Below are positions 1 through 8,744 of a stretch of DNA of 64,000 bases, in pieces. Position 1 is the stretch's first letter; each line of letters begins with the position of its first letter. The notes beneath the pieces are model-generated. The model was not told the DNA's origin. It did no database searches and was given only the letters and a program-made list of their open reading frames with translations. This DNA is from Molossus alvarezi (lineage: Eukaryota; Chordata; Mammalia; Chiroptera; Molossidae). The stretch is taken from contig CM073907.1 of the NCBI GenBank assembly GCA_037176705.1, forward strand, positions 15,407,001 through 15,471,000, written 5' to 3'. A program made the translations under genes and the position numbers.

Positions 1-950
1 GATGATTGATGATGTTGAGCATTTCTTCAGATGTCTCTTAGCCATTTGTATGTCCTGTTTAGAGAGGTGTCTATTTAGTTTCTCTGCCCATTTCTTAATT
101 GGGTTCTTAGTCTTCCTATGGTTGAGTTGTATAAGCACTCTATATATTTGGAAATTAACCCTTATCTGATGCATCATCGGCGCATAATATCTTCCAGATA
201 GTAGGATCCCTTTCCATTTTGATGGTTGTTTCTTTTGCTGTGAAGAAGCTTTTAAGTTTGATGTAGTCCCAGGGGTTCATTTTTGTTTTTGTTTTTTTTT
301 GGTGTGTATGTATCTGTTGTCTTAGGTGTAGTATCAGTGAAAATTCTTCTATGTTTGAAATTTTGTTTCCTGAACTTTGTTTTATTATTTGTATGTATTC
401 ACACATTACATTTAAGTATTTTATGCATTTTGAGTACATTCCCACATATGGTGTAAATTGGTGGTCTAGCTTCATTTTTTTTTTTTTGCTATTGGCTGTC
501 CAGTATTTCCAACAGTGTTTATTGAAGAGACTGTCCTGACTCCACTGTATGTTGTTACCAACTTTGACAAATGTTAATTGAGCAAATTGTCTCGGGTAAA
601 TTTCTGGATTCTCTATTCTGTTGCATTGACTTATCTACCTGTTCCTGTGCCAGTACCAGGCTTATTTTTATTACAGTGGCTATGTGGTATAACCTGAAAT
701 CTGGTAATGTAATCACTCCTACTTTCTTCTTCCTTTTGAAGATTTTTGTGGCTATTAGGGGTCTTTTTTAGTTTTATATAAACATTTGGAGTGTTTGTTC
801 CAGTTCTGTGAAGTAAGTCGTTGGTATTTTGGTGAGGATTGCATTGAATGTATAGATTGCTTTGGGTAGTATGGACATTTTAATGATGTTAATTTTCTCA
901 ATCCATGAACAAGGTATATGCTTTTATTTATTAATATCGTCCTCCACTTC
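1..950 (-). mobile_element. L1 fragment, ORF2 C-terminal part, cut by window edge
   Basis: Antisense L1 ORF2. The left edge encodes the [13 protein letters not shown] segment near the ORF2p C-terminus and the sequence runs back into the reverse transcriptase thumb (YIKLKSF, then [14 protein letters not shown] residues) by 950. Residues 155-475 on the minus strand are readable as ORF2p ([22 protein letters not shown]). It ends abruptly at a T-run at 951-967. The 3' UTR of this copy, if present, lies outside the window. Stops and frameshifts make it a dead fragment. Right boundary is good to a few bases. Confidence 0.93.
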
Positions 951-977
951 TTTTTTTTTTTTTTTTTATCCTCACCC
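951..977 (-). mobile_element. VES SINE 3'-tail remnant
   Basis: A 17-T run followed by ATCCTCACCC is the reverse complement of the VES tail (GGGTGAGGAT then A-tail). Only the tail remains: the next base is already L1. It marks the junction of two L1 pieces, so either a VES was mostly deleted or the junction was formed by recombination inside one. The assignment rests on ten bases plus the T-run. Confidence 0.5.
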
Positions 978-1568
978 TTCGTAGGGAATATTCCTAGAAC
1001 TGGGATCACTGGGTCAAATGGCAATTCAATTTTTAATTTTTTGAGGTAACACCATATTGTTTTCCATAGCTGATGCACCAGTCTGCATTCCCACCAGCAG
1101 TGTACTAGAGTCCCCTTTTATCCACACCCTCACCAAGACTTGTTGTTTGATGATTTTCTGATGGCGTCCATCTGACAAGTGTGAGGTGATATCTCATTGT
1201 TGCTTTAATTTGCATCAGTCTGATGAATAGTGATGTTGAGCATTTCTTCATATGACTCTTAGCCATTTATGTGTCATTTGGAGAGATGTCTATTTAGTTT
1301 CTCTGCCCATTTTTTGGTTTGGTTCTTTGATTGAGTTGTATGATCACTCTATATATATTAGAAATTAAACCTTATATGATATATCATTGGAAATTATGCT
1401 CTCCCATACAGTGAGTTGCCTTTCCATTTAGATGATTATATGTTTTGCTGTGCAGAGGCTTTTGAGTTTGATGTAGTTCCATGTATTCATTTTTTTTGTT
1501 TTGTTTTTGTGTCCTTAGGTTATGTATCAGTGGGAATTCTGTTTTGTATGATGTCTGAAATTTTGTTG
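978..1568 (-). mobile_element. L1 fragment, ORF2 C-terminal part
   Basis: Antisense ORF2 starting at the region encoding the LGIYP motif (TTCCTAGAACTGGGATCAC) and running back through [21 protein letters not shown] and KLKSF-type segments to GNKISDI. It repeats positions already covered by the L1 at 1-950, so it is a separate copy. It stops at AATTTTGTTGTT, where an ATCT-rich tract begins. A second L1 piece stops at the same ORF2 position before the same tract near 55193. Confidence 0.92.
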
Positions 1569-1726
1569 TTAAATGCGCATCTATATTTACATCATCTATC
1601 TGTAACTAGCTATCTATATCTAACTACCATTTTCCCATCACTTTATCTATCTTCTGTCCACCTATCTTCATTCTATTATCTATCAACCATCTATGTACCA
1701 ACTAATATCTATCTCAAACAGAAGTT
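1569..1726. repeat. ATCT-rich degenerate microsatellite tract
   Basis: Imperfect repeats of ATCT/ATCA with interspersed unique words (ACTAGCTATCTAT, CTATTATCTATCAA, CTATGTACCA). The same words in the same order occur at 55194-55370, so this is a duplicated locus and not independent microsatellite growth. Confidence 0.85.
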
Positions 1727-1739
1727 ACATTGTAGTTTA
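1727..1739. repeat. Target-site duplication, left copy
   Basis: TACATTGTAGTTT, repeated exactly at 3899-3911 on the far side of the L1 at 1740-3898. The 13-bp length is normal for L1 insertion by target-primed reverse transcription. Confidence 0.85.
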
Positions 1740-2244
1740 TTTTTATTTAATTAATTCATTTATTTTTGTTACGGACTTTTCTCGATTTTTCCCCACTGAT
1801 TACCCCCTCCCTCTCCCTCCCAGCTTGTATATTGGGTGCATATATGTTTATCTAGGTTATATCTTCTTGTTGGATAGATCCTTTCAATATTATGTAGTGG
1901 CCTTCTTTGTCTCTATTTATGCCCTTTATTTTGAAATTTATTTTATCAGATATGAATATTGCTACCCAGCTTTTTTTTCCTTTCCATTTGCTTGGAAGAT
2001 TTTTTCCATCCCTTCACTTTCAACCTATGTGGGTCTTTTGTTGTGAGGTGGGTCTCTTGTAAACAACATATAGATGCGTCATGCTCTTATCCAATCAGCT
2101 ACTCTGTGTCTTTTTAAGGGAGTATTCAATCCATTTACATTTACGGTGATTATTGATATGTTTTCATTTATTGCCATTTTTGTTTAGCGTGGTTCTGTTT
2201 TTCTTCCTATTTCTCCTGCTAATTACAGCAGGGTTTTTTTTTGT

Positions 2245-3155
2245 TTTTTTTTAACATTTCTTGCAGTTCTGGTTTGGTGCTAATATATTTCCTTAGCCTT
2301 TTTTTTTTTTTTTTTGCCTGAGAAGCTCTTTATTTTAACTTCTATTTTGAATGATAGCCTTGCTGGGTATAGTAGTCTTGAATTCAGATCCTTGTTTTTC
2401 ATGACCTTGATTACCTCATGCCATTACCTTCTGGTCTGTAGTGTTTCTGTTCAGAAGTCAGCTGAGAGCCTTATGGGGTTTCCTTTGTAGGTAACATGTT
2501 GCTTATCTCTTGCTGCTTTTAGGATTCTCTCTTTGTCTTTAATTTTTGGCAGTTTGATTAATATGTGTCTTGGTGTGGGCCTGTTTAGGTTCTTCTTACT
2601 TGGGGCTCTCTGTGCTTCTTGAACTTGAATGCCTTTCTCCTTCACCAAATTAGGGATGTTTTCTGTCACTATTTCTTCAAATATATTCTCTAATCCTTGC
2701 TCATTTTCTATTTCTACGGACACTCCTATGATGCGAATGTTATTATATTTCCAGTTGTCCCACAGTTCTCTTTAAGCTGTCTTCCTGTTTTTTTAATTAT
2801 TTTTTCCTTTTGGTTTTCTGATTGGTTGATTTTTTCTACCCTATCTTCTAATTCACTGATCCGGTCCTCAGCTTCCTCTATTCTGCTATTTAGAGTTTCT
2901 AATGTGTTTTTTTATTTCTGATATGCCATGCTTCATTTCTTCTTGGTGATTTTTAATTTCCAACTGGTTGATTTTCAACATTACTATGTCTGTATTCATG
3001 GTGCTCATGTCATTACACATGCTGTTGGGCTTCCTCAAGATCATGGCTCTGAATTCTAGTTATGTTAACTTGCTTAACTGCACCTCATTTAGCTCCTCTT
3101 CAGTAGAGGTGTTTTGTTATTTCATTCGGTTTTTGTTTCTTTTTTTCACCATTTT
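2245..3155 (-). pseudogene. L1 ORF1 remnant (type Y)
   Basis: ORF1p is the RNA-binding chaperone that coats L1 RNA. The readable core is 2451-2723 on the minus strand: ENEQGLENIFEEIV, VQEAQRAPSKK, then RPTPRHILIKLPKIKDKE and KGNPIRLSADF. These correspond to the RRM and C-terminal domains. The N-terminal coiled-coil portion lies at about 2790-3110 but is broken by frame changes. An insertion of T residues (2301-2317) disrupts the C-terminus. No intact reading frame remains. Confidence 0.85.
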
Positions 3156-3611
3156 GGCAATCACAGTGGGCTTTGGAGCCTGCCAACTTTTCCCTGTGGG
3201 TGTTGGTGTTCTGCTGTTTGTGGCTCCCTTCCTGGGTTTGGATGAGGGAGGAAGGACCCACTTTAAACACCACTGTCAAGTCTAATTTTCCTGGTTAACG
3301 TTGCTAGCCCAGGGAATGGTATAGTTATCCTCTGGCTTTTTCCCTGGAGGCAAACAGTAGAAGTTACTTGAAGAACCTTGACTTCTCAATTGAATGAACA
3401 ACTCCCTCAGGTGCTCAGGATCAGAGAATTTTCTGAGGGTGGGGCAGATGCTGGTTGGTATTTGGGCCTCAATTAGCATTCCAAATCCCGAGTGTCCCCA
3501 CACAGTTCCAGTCCAGTCTGCCTCCCCTCTGCCGGATCCCAAGGTAAGTGGCTGCTGCTATTTTAGCCTCTGTCCTGGCTCAGCGTTGTAGAGCCACTGT
3601 GGAGTTTAACT

Positions 3612-3700
3612 GAGGGCTCCGCTCACAGCCAAGGCCACCGCTTATAGCCAAGGTCACCACTCACAGCCAAGGCTCCACTCTCAGCTAAGGCCACTTCCGA
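3612..3700 (-). repeat. Short GC-rich tandem repeat in L1 5' UTR
   Basis: About four imperfect 20-22 bp copies of a CACAGCCAAGGCCACCGCT-like unit within the 5' UTR of the L1 at 1740-3898. The matching position holds a much longer array at 36955-37300 and only about two units at 61000-61045. Confidence 0.7.
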
Positions 3701-3898
3701 CCATGGGCTCCCAGCTCCCCTCTCACGTCTCTCCAAGCCTACCAGGATTGAGTCAGTGTCCCTGGTTATGTGGTCCTTTTAACTGCTTATCTGTTGCCTT
3801 TTCCTGATGATTTGTCTTTATTTTTGTTGTAATTCACATTTGGTCCTGGGAGATGGTCTGTGTAACTTCCATTAACTCTGCCGCCATTTTGTAATTTC

Positions 3899-3911
3899 TA
3901 CATTGTAGTTT
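3899..3911. repeat. Target-site duplication, right copy
   Basis: TACATTGTAGTTT directly abutting the L1 5' end; exact match to 1727-1739. Confidence 0.85.
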
Positions 3912-5286
3912 TTAGTATGGTGTATGTATCCACATGTTGGGAAGCAGTATTCTGTTGATGATCGAGGAATATTTTTAAATACTTAAGAAACCTACTTATG
4001 TACATACAAACACACACACACACACTCTATTGTCAAGCAGGAGACCAGAGGTATTTCCAAGATACATCATTCTGTAACACTCTGTATATTACTGGTGAGA
4101 ACAAGTTCCTTTGTGGTGTCTAGAGAAAAGAATTTTAAATGGCACTCACATGGAAAAGATTAAATGTGGTGGCAAGTTTTTAGTTGAGATTAAGGGATTT
4201 AATACACCTTTGGCAATGTATAGGGTGGGCAGGCTCCAGAAGCAACTACCATGAGTCTTTTGCTAATTCACCATATATTTTCCTGGGTCACGGTATGAAA
4301 CAAAGTACTATTGAAAACATTCAGCCCAACTTTCTAAAATTTCTCTGGCCTGATTTAGGCTCTCCTCCCATCACATACTTTTTCTGGACCTACTGTGGTT
4401 TCACACCTTCAGTCTGATTACCTTTTCAGTTGTTTTTAGGCTAAATTCTGCCCTATTATGTCATCACCCTGGCTGTCACAAGCCATGTCCAAAAGTTCTG
4501 TCCCTTCTTCTTGTTTCCACTGTGCAGGTGCCCAGCAGAGAGATTTCCCTTCCTCCTCCCTCTGGGAATTTTGTCTGGCTCACAACATCTCTGGGGAGAT
4601 TGTCCTGTCTGTTCTGAGCATGAAGTCTTCTCAGAGGCAGGTTCCTGGAATGTGTGAACGACGTTGTTAACACTATAGTTTTCATCAATCTCCATGAAAT
4701 ACTGTCCTGATACCTGCTTCAGCTGTTCAGCTTCAGTTTCCCGGTTTATTAAGCTTATTATTTAATTCGCTTTTGCTTTCTGATATAAAAGTAGCTACAT
4801 ACACTAAAATTAACTCCATCAAATGCCATATTCAGGTTTCTACATTGTCGTTTTGTGCCACAGTCTATCATGTTACTCTAGTCCCTGCAGAGTGTTCTTC
4901 TCTGCACTGATTTTTTCATTAATTTGGGTTAAGGTATTGAATTAAAGCAAAGACCTGGACTGGGTCCCTACATAGATGCCTTTTATCTGTGATGAGGCAA
5001 AAACAAGTGGTCTTCTCATCTCCTGGCTCCCTCCCTCTCTTTCATTCTCACTGAAAATGCACAGATACATTGACTGCTGGGTGCAAGGCTTTTAGTTTCC
5101 AGGAGTTACCACACATGCTTGTCTGACCAGTTGAATGAAGCCTACATTTTCCTAGAATAAAGTGACTAAAATCATGTTTTGATCTGGGGAAAATGTGGGC
5201 GAGGTGAGTGTAGAGCCCCTCTGCCCAACTTCACCCCTGCTTCCCCTGCACATACCACACTTGCAAATTAACATGTCAGCTTGAGC
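3912..5286. other. Low-copy DNA, no gene recognised
   Basis: About 1.4 kb without L1 or VES similarity visible to me. It contains a short AC run (about 4009-4025). Reading frames up to 79 codons occur on both strands near 4456-4695, but they overlap each other in conflicting frames, have no recognisable domain and no splice context I can defend. Ancient decayed repeats may be present. Confidence 0.5.
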
Positions 5287-5550
5287 ACTGGCCAGTTTTT
5301 CTAGGTGGTTACAGAGTCAGCCTGTAGACTGAAGGGTTGCAAGTTTGGTTCTGGTCAAAGGTACTTACCTGGGTTTCTGGTTTTTTGGTTAACCAACAAA
5401 CCAGTTTGTGCCTAAAGCAACCAATCAATGTGTATTTTTTACATTGATGTTTCTTCCTCTCTTTCTCTCCCACTCCCTCCCTCATTTTCTTCATACCATT
5501 CTTTCATTCTCTTTAAAATCAATAGAAAAGTATCCTTTGGTGAGGATCAA
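5287..5550 (+). mobile_element. VES SINE, old copy
   Basis: Starts at ACTGGCCAGTTTTTCTAGG (degenerate VES head), continues with GGTTGCAAGTTTGGTTCTGG (decayed B-box region), a CAATCAATGTG/ACATTGATGTTTC core, a CTCTCTTTCTCTCCC pyrimidine tract and the tail AAAATCAATAGAAAAG then TATCCTTTGGTGAGGAT. Divergence from the young VES copies is obvious, so it is an older subfamily member. No convincing target-site duplication found. Confidence 0.8.
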
Positions 5551-5560
5551 CACAAAGAAA

Positions 5561-6100
5561 TATAGATTTTATTAATTTACTCACTTTTACGAGGAAATGG
5601 CAATGGACAGAACAAAAGTGAGGGCAAGTGTGTGAGAGAGTTAGAGTGTGTGAGAGTGTAAATGGATGTGAGCATGGATGAGCAACCACCAGCAATGCAT
5701 AAACGCAGGACAGAAGATTCCTGTGCTATTGACAAGGGGTAGCCAGCTACCACAGTCAGCAGCTTGTCAGGGCATTTTTCCATGCCTGGCTGGGAGGCCC
5801 CACCATTTTTGAAGATTCCTGAACTTTTCTGGCAGGAGGCAGTTGGAGTAGTTACGGCCCAGCCACCATAGCCTACCAGTACACCTCATACCATCATACC
5901 AATGGGCCCTGCTGTGTCAACACAGATGAGTGCATAGTAGCAGCACTGTCAAGGTGCCTGCTGGGGAAGCCACAAGTAGCTGGGATCCCAGCATCATCCC
6001 CAACAATAGCTGCCTGATCAGAGCCGAGACACACCCCCAGAAATAGAGACTCAGGAGCAAATATCTATCTATAGGCAGCAGCCGCACAGATTGGCAGCTG
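5561..6100. other. Unassigned segment upstream of a plus-strand L1
   Basis: No clear family. The left edge (TAGATTTTATTAATTTACTC) would read as an AATAAAATC-type 3' end on the minus strand, hinting at an LTR or other retroelement end, but nothing else confirms it. It may instead be the distal 5' UTR of the L1 that follows. A GA/TG-rich stretch lies at 5610-5660. Confidence 0.35.
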
Positions 6101-6748
6101 AGACCCATCATCATTGTCAGCAGCAGAGGCTGAGCAAGAACTAAGCCCCACCATGCAGCAGCACTCCACAGCTGCCAGTGGCGGGACCTGGGTCTCTATT
6201 GGGACTTGCATGATACAGTTTCCTGTGGCACCAGCAGTGACCACAGCTTCAGTGGGGCCCATGCAATACAGCTTCCTGTGCCACCAGCTAGACCTGTGAC
6301 TTCAGAGGGGCTCACCTTATTATAGACCACCGAGAGGAACTTCAACTCCAGTGGGGCCCACACGATGCAGATTATTGCCTACCAGGAAAGACCAATACCA
6401 GACCCCAGTAGTCAGTCTTCCAGGACACACAGCAATCAAGAGGCACCACACACCATAACAACCTGGGAGGCACAGAAGCCTTATTTGATACACACTGACC
6501 TGCCTTTGCATCCCAACTTCCCTCACCAGGTATAGAACTACCAGGTGACTAAAATAGTGAGACAAAAAAACAACACCCAAAGGAAAGAAAAGGAGGAATA
6601 ACCAGAAAAAAATGACATAAAAAGGAACAAATCAATTTGTCAGATAAGAATTCAAAAACATGATTTTAAGGGTGTTCAAACACTTCAATGAGAACTATAA
6701 GCAACTTAATGAGAACTATAGACAGTTTAGTGGGAACCATGTCAGCTT

Positions 6749-6762
6749 AAAAAAGAGGTACA
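6749..6762. repeat. VES target-site duplication, left copy
   Basis: AAAAAAGAGGTACA; the same 14 bases end at 7000, immediately after the VES A-tail. Confidence 0.85.
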
Positions 6763-6986
6763 GCCCTGGTCGGTTTGGCTCAGCGGTTAGAGCATCGGCC
6801 TGCGGTCCTGAGAGACCCAGGTTCAGTTCCCGCTAAGGGCGTGTACCTTGGTTGCAGTTTGTCCCCGGCCCTGGTCGGTCGTGCGGGTGGCAGCCACTCG
6901 ATGTGTTCCTTTCACATCGATGTTTCTCTCTCTCTCTCTGTTCCTCTCTCTCCCTCCCACTCTACCTGAACAAAAAAAAAAAAAAA
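6763..6986 (+). mobile_element. VES SINE, young full-length copy
   Basis: Begins GCCCTGGTCGGTTTGGCTC, then GCGGGTGGCAGCCACTCG, GATGTTTCTCTC, a CT-rich tract and CTACCTGAAC before a long A-tail. It lies in the same orientation as its host L1. The 14-bp duplication (6749-6762 and 6987-7000) supports L1-driven insertion into ORF1. Its 3' end lacks the GGATATTTTT/TATCCTCGGG segment carried by the copy at 25812, so it is a shorter-tail variant. Confidence 0.95.
6776..6830 (+). promoter_or_regulatory. Pol III internal promoter (A and B boxes) of VES
   Basis: A box TGGCTCAGCGG at 6776-6786 and B box GGTTCAGTTCC at 6820-6830 match the tRNA-type internal promoter consensus. The spacing of about 33 bases between boxes is normal for tRNA-derived SINEs. 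The same pair is present at 25825-25835 and 25869-25879. Confidence 0.85.
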
Positions 6987-7726
6987 AAAAAAGAGGTACA
7001 AGCTATCAGTAAAAATCATGAGGACATAAAGAACAACATAGCTGATATGAAAAATACCTTAGAAAGATTTGATAGTACATTAGAAAAAGCTGAAGACTGA
7101 ATCAGTGACTTTGAAGACAAGGTAGAAAAACACCCACCGAAATAGAGCAGCAAATGGGAAAAAAGATGAAAAAAAATCAGGAGAGTTTAAGGAAGGTTTG
7201 GGGCAATACAAAGCATAACAACATTCACATTATATGGGTATCAGAAGAAGCAGAATCAGAGAAAGGAATAGAACACCTGTTTGAAGAAATAATGACAGAA
7301 AACTTTCTTATTTTGGCAAAAAAAAAGTCAGACAAATCCAGGAAACACAGACTTCAATAAAAGATGAACCTAATAGCATGTATAGCTAGACACATCATAA
7401 TTAAAATAGCAAACATTAAAGACAAAGAAAAAATCTTAAAAGAAGCAAGAGAGAGACAGAAAGTAAGCTACAAGGGAGCTCCCATTAGACTGTCAACTGA
7501 TTTCTCAATACAAACACTGCAGGCAAAAAGGGAATGGCATGAAGTGTACAAAGTAATGAAAGGCAAGGATCTGAATCTAAGACTACACTTTTCAGCAAGG
7601 CTATTATTCAAAATTGAAGGGAAAATTAAGACCTTCACAGACCAAAAAAAACAAAATCTAAAGGAATTTACACCACCAAACCAGCACTGCAATAAATGCT
7701 AAAGGGACTGCTAGAAGAATACAAAA

Positions 7727-7850
7727 AAAGGAGGAGGAGATGGAGATAGAAGGAGAAGGAGAAAGAGAAAGAAAAAAAGTAGGAAATGAAGGAGAAAAAG
7801 AAGAAACGGAGAGAGAGAGAATGGTATAAAAGAAAAAAGAAAAAAAGAAA
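7727..7850 (+). repeat. Purine-rich (GGAGAA)n-like tract between ORF1 and ORF2
   Basis: About 120 bases of almost pure A/G (GGAGGAGGAGATGGAGATAG, GAAGGAGAAGGAGAAAGAG, ending GAGAGAGAGAATGG). It occupies the normally short spacer between ORF1 and ORF2 of this L1. None of the other L1s in the window shows a comparable expansion there. Confidence 0.85.
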
Positions 7851-7861
7851 CTAACAAGTAT

Positions 7862-8610
7862 CTATCAATAATAACATTTAATGTAAATGGCTTAAATGCC
7901 CCAATCAAAAGACATAGTGTAGCTGATTGGATAAGAAAACATGACCTATATATATATGCTGCTTAAAAGAGACCCACCTCAAAACAAAAATTTACACAGG
8001 ACAAAAGTAAAGGGATGAAAAAATATTTTCCAGGAAAATTGAAATTAAAAAAAAGCTGGTGTAGCAATACTCATATCTGATAAGATACACTTAAAAACAA
8101 GGGCCATAATAAGGGACAGAGAATGCCACTACATAATATTAAAGGAAACAATCCCCCCAAAAAATAAAGCCCCGGTAAACATGTATGAACCAAACACAGG
8201 AGCACCAACATATATTTAAAAACATCTGGAGGACTTTAAAGAAGATACCAATAGCAAAACAATCACAGTGAGTGACTTTATCACCTCACTGACACCACAA
8301 AACATATCTTCTACACAAAACAAAAAAAAACAAAAAAAACAAAAAACAAACAGAAATATAGTCTTTAAAGGAATTTATTGACCAGCTGGGCTTTTTGATC
8401 TTTACAGACTATTTTACCCCAACCTGCAGAATATACATTCTTCTCAAGTTCACCCAGGATATCCTAAAAAATGGACCACATGTAAGTACACAAAGCAAAT
8501 CTCTACAAATACAAGAATATTGTAATTATACCAAACATTTTCTGAGATCACAATGGCATGAAACTAGGAATCAATTAGAACAAAAACATACAAATACAAA
8601 AAAAAAAAAA
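7862..8610 (+). pseudogene. L1 ORF2 endonuclease-domain remnant
   Basis: Opens with TIITFNVNGLNAPIKRH-like codons near 7868 and proceeds through [20 protein letters not shown] and NMYEPNTGAPT-like segments to TQSKSLQIQEYCNY. Stops and frame changes are frequent (for example CTTAAAAGAGACC at the QETH position). The reverse transcriptase is absent, since the next L1 begins at about 8613. Confidence 0.8.
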
Positions 8611-8744
8611 AATGCTAAGAGAATATATTAACACCAAACCAGCACTGTGAGATATGCTAAAAGAACTGCTGTAATTAGTAGACGAAACAGGAAGAAAAAT
8701 AGAACCACACTAAACATAAATGGCAATAAATAAGTATGTACCAA

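Larger units (their letters stand above)
1740..3898 (-). mobile_element. L1 type Y, internally deleted, both ends present
   Basis: The 3' end lies on the left: A/T-rich tail, then 3' UTR (TTACGGACTTTTCTCG, pyrimidine-rich tract) to about 1828. At 1828-1832 the sequence jumps straight into the ORF2 endonuclease region ([18 protein letters not shown] equivalents), so reverse transcriptase, C-terminal domain and half the endonuclease are missing. ORF2 then runs to its start near 2160, followed by ORF1 (about 2245-3155) and a 5' UTR ending in GCCGCCATTTT at 3895. Flanking 13-bp duplications show this was one insertion. The deletion arose before or after insertion; sequence alone does not tell which. 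Confidence 0.9.
6640..7702 (+). pseudogene. L1 ORF1 remnant, split by a VES SINE
   Basis: N-terminal part 6640-6762 and then 6987-7100 encode a charged helix (KNNIADMKNTLERFDSTLEKAED) that fits the ORF1p coiled coil. The RRM and C-terminal domain read at 7154-7702: HNIHIIWVSEEAESEKGIEHL, ARHIIIKIANIKDKEKILKE, KGAPIRLSTDFS and TLQAKREWHEVYKV. Stops at 7098 and between 7360 and 7364 break the frame, and the VES interrupts it. It is unrelated to the type X ORF1 seen elsewhere in the window. Confidence 0.88.
6101..8612 (+). mobile_element. L1, plus strand: 5' UTR, ORF1, ORF2 endonuclease
   Basis: The 5' UTR is visible from roughly 6100 (CAGTGGGGCCCACACGATGC) through ACCCAAAGGAAAGAAAAGG near 6575, typical of older mammalian L1s. 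ORF1 follows from about 6640 to 7702, split by a VES at 6763-6986, then an unusual purine-rich spacer, then ORF2 from about 7862. ORF2 covers only the endonuclease (NVNGLNAPIKRHS at the start) and ends in an A-rich stretch near 8600. A second L1 begins immediately with the end of its own ORF1. The left boundary is uncertain by several hundred bases. Confidence 0.85.

Noticed and set aside
1416..2046. Plus-strand frames rich in Phe, Leu, Tyr and Ile that look like membrane proteins
   Set aside because: They are the antisense of A-rich L1 ORF2. The same Phe/Leu/Ser-rich pseudo-proteins recur over every minus-strand L1 in the window (for example 26033-26458, 32965-33363, 60088-60507).
5561..6100. 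LTR on the minus strand ending in AATAAAATC
   Set aside because: Only the terminal word fits; no TATA box at a sensible distance, no matching second LTR and no TG..CA ends that I could defend.
6763..6840. tRNA gene
   Set aside because: A and B boxes are present, but the head continues into a SINE body with poly(A) tail and target-site duplications, and no tRNA acceptor stem closes.
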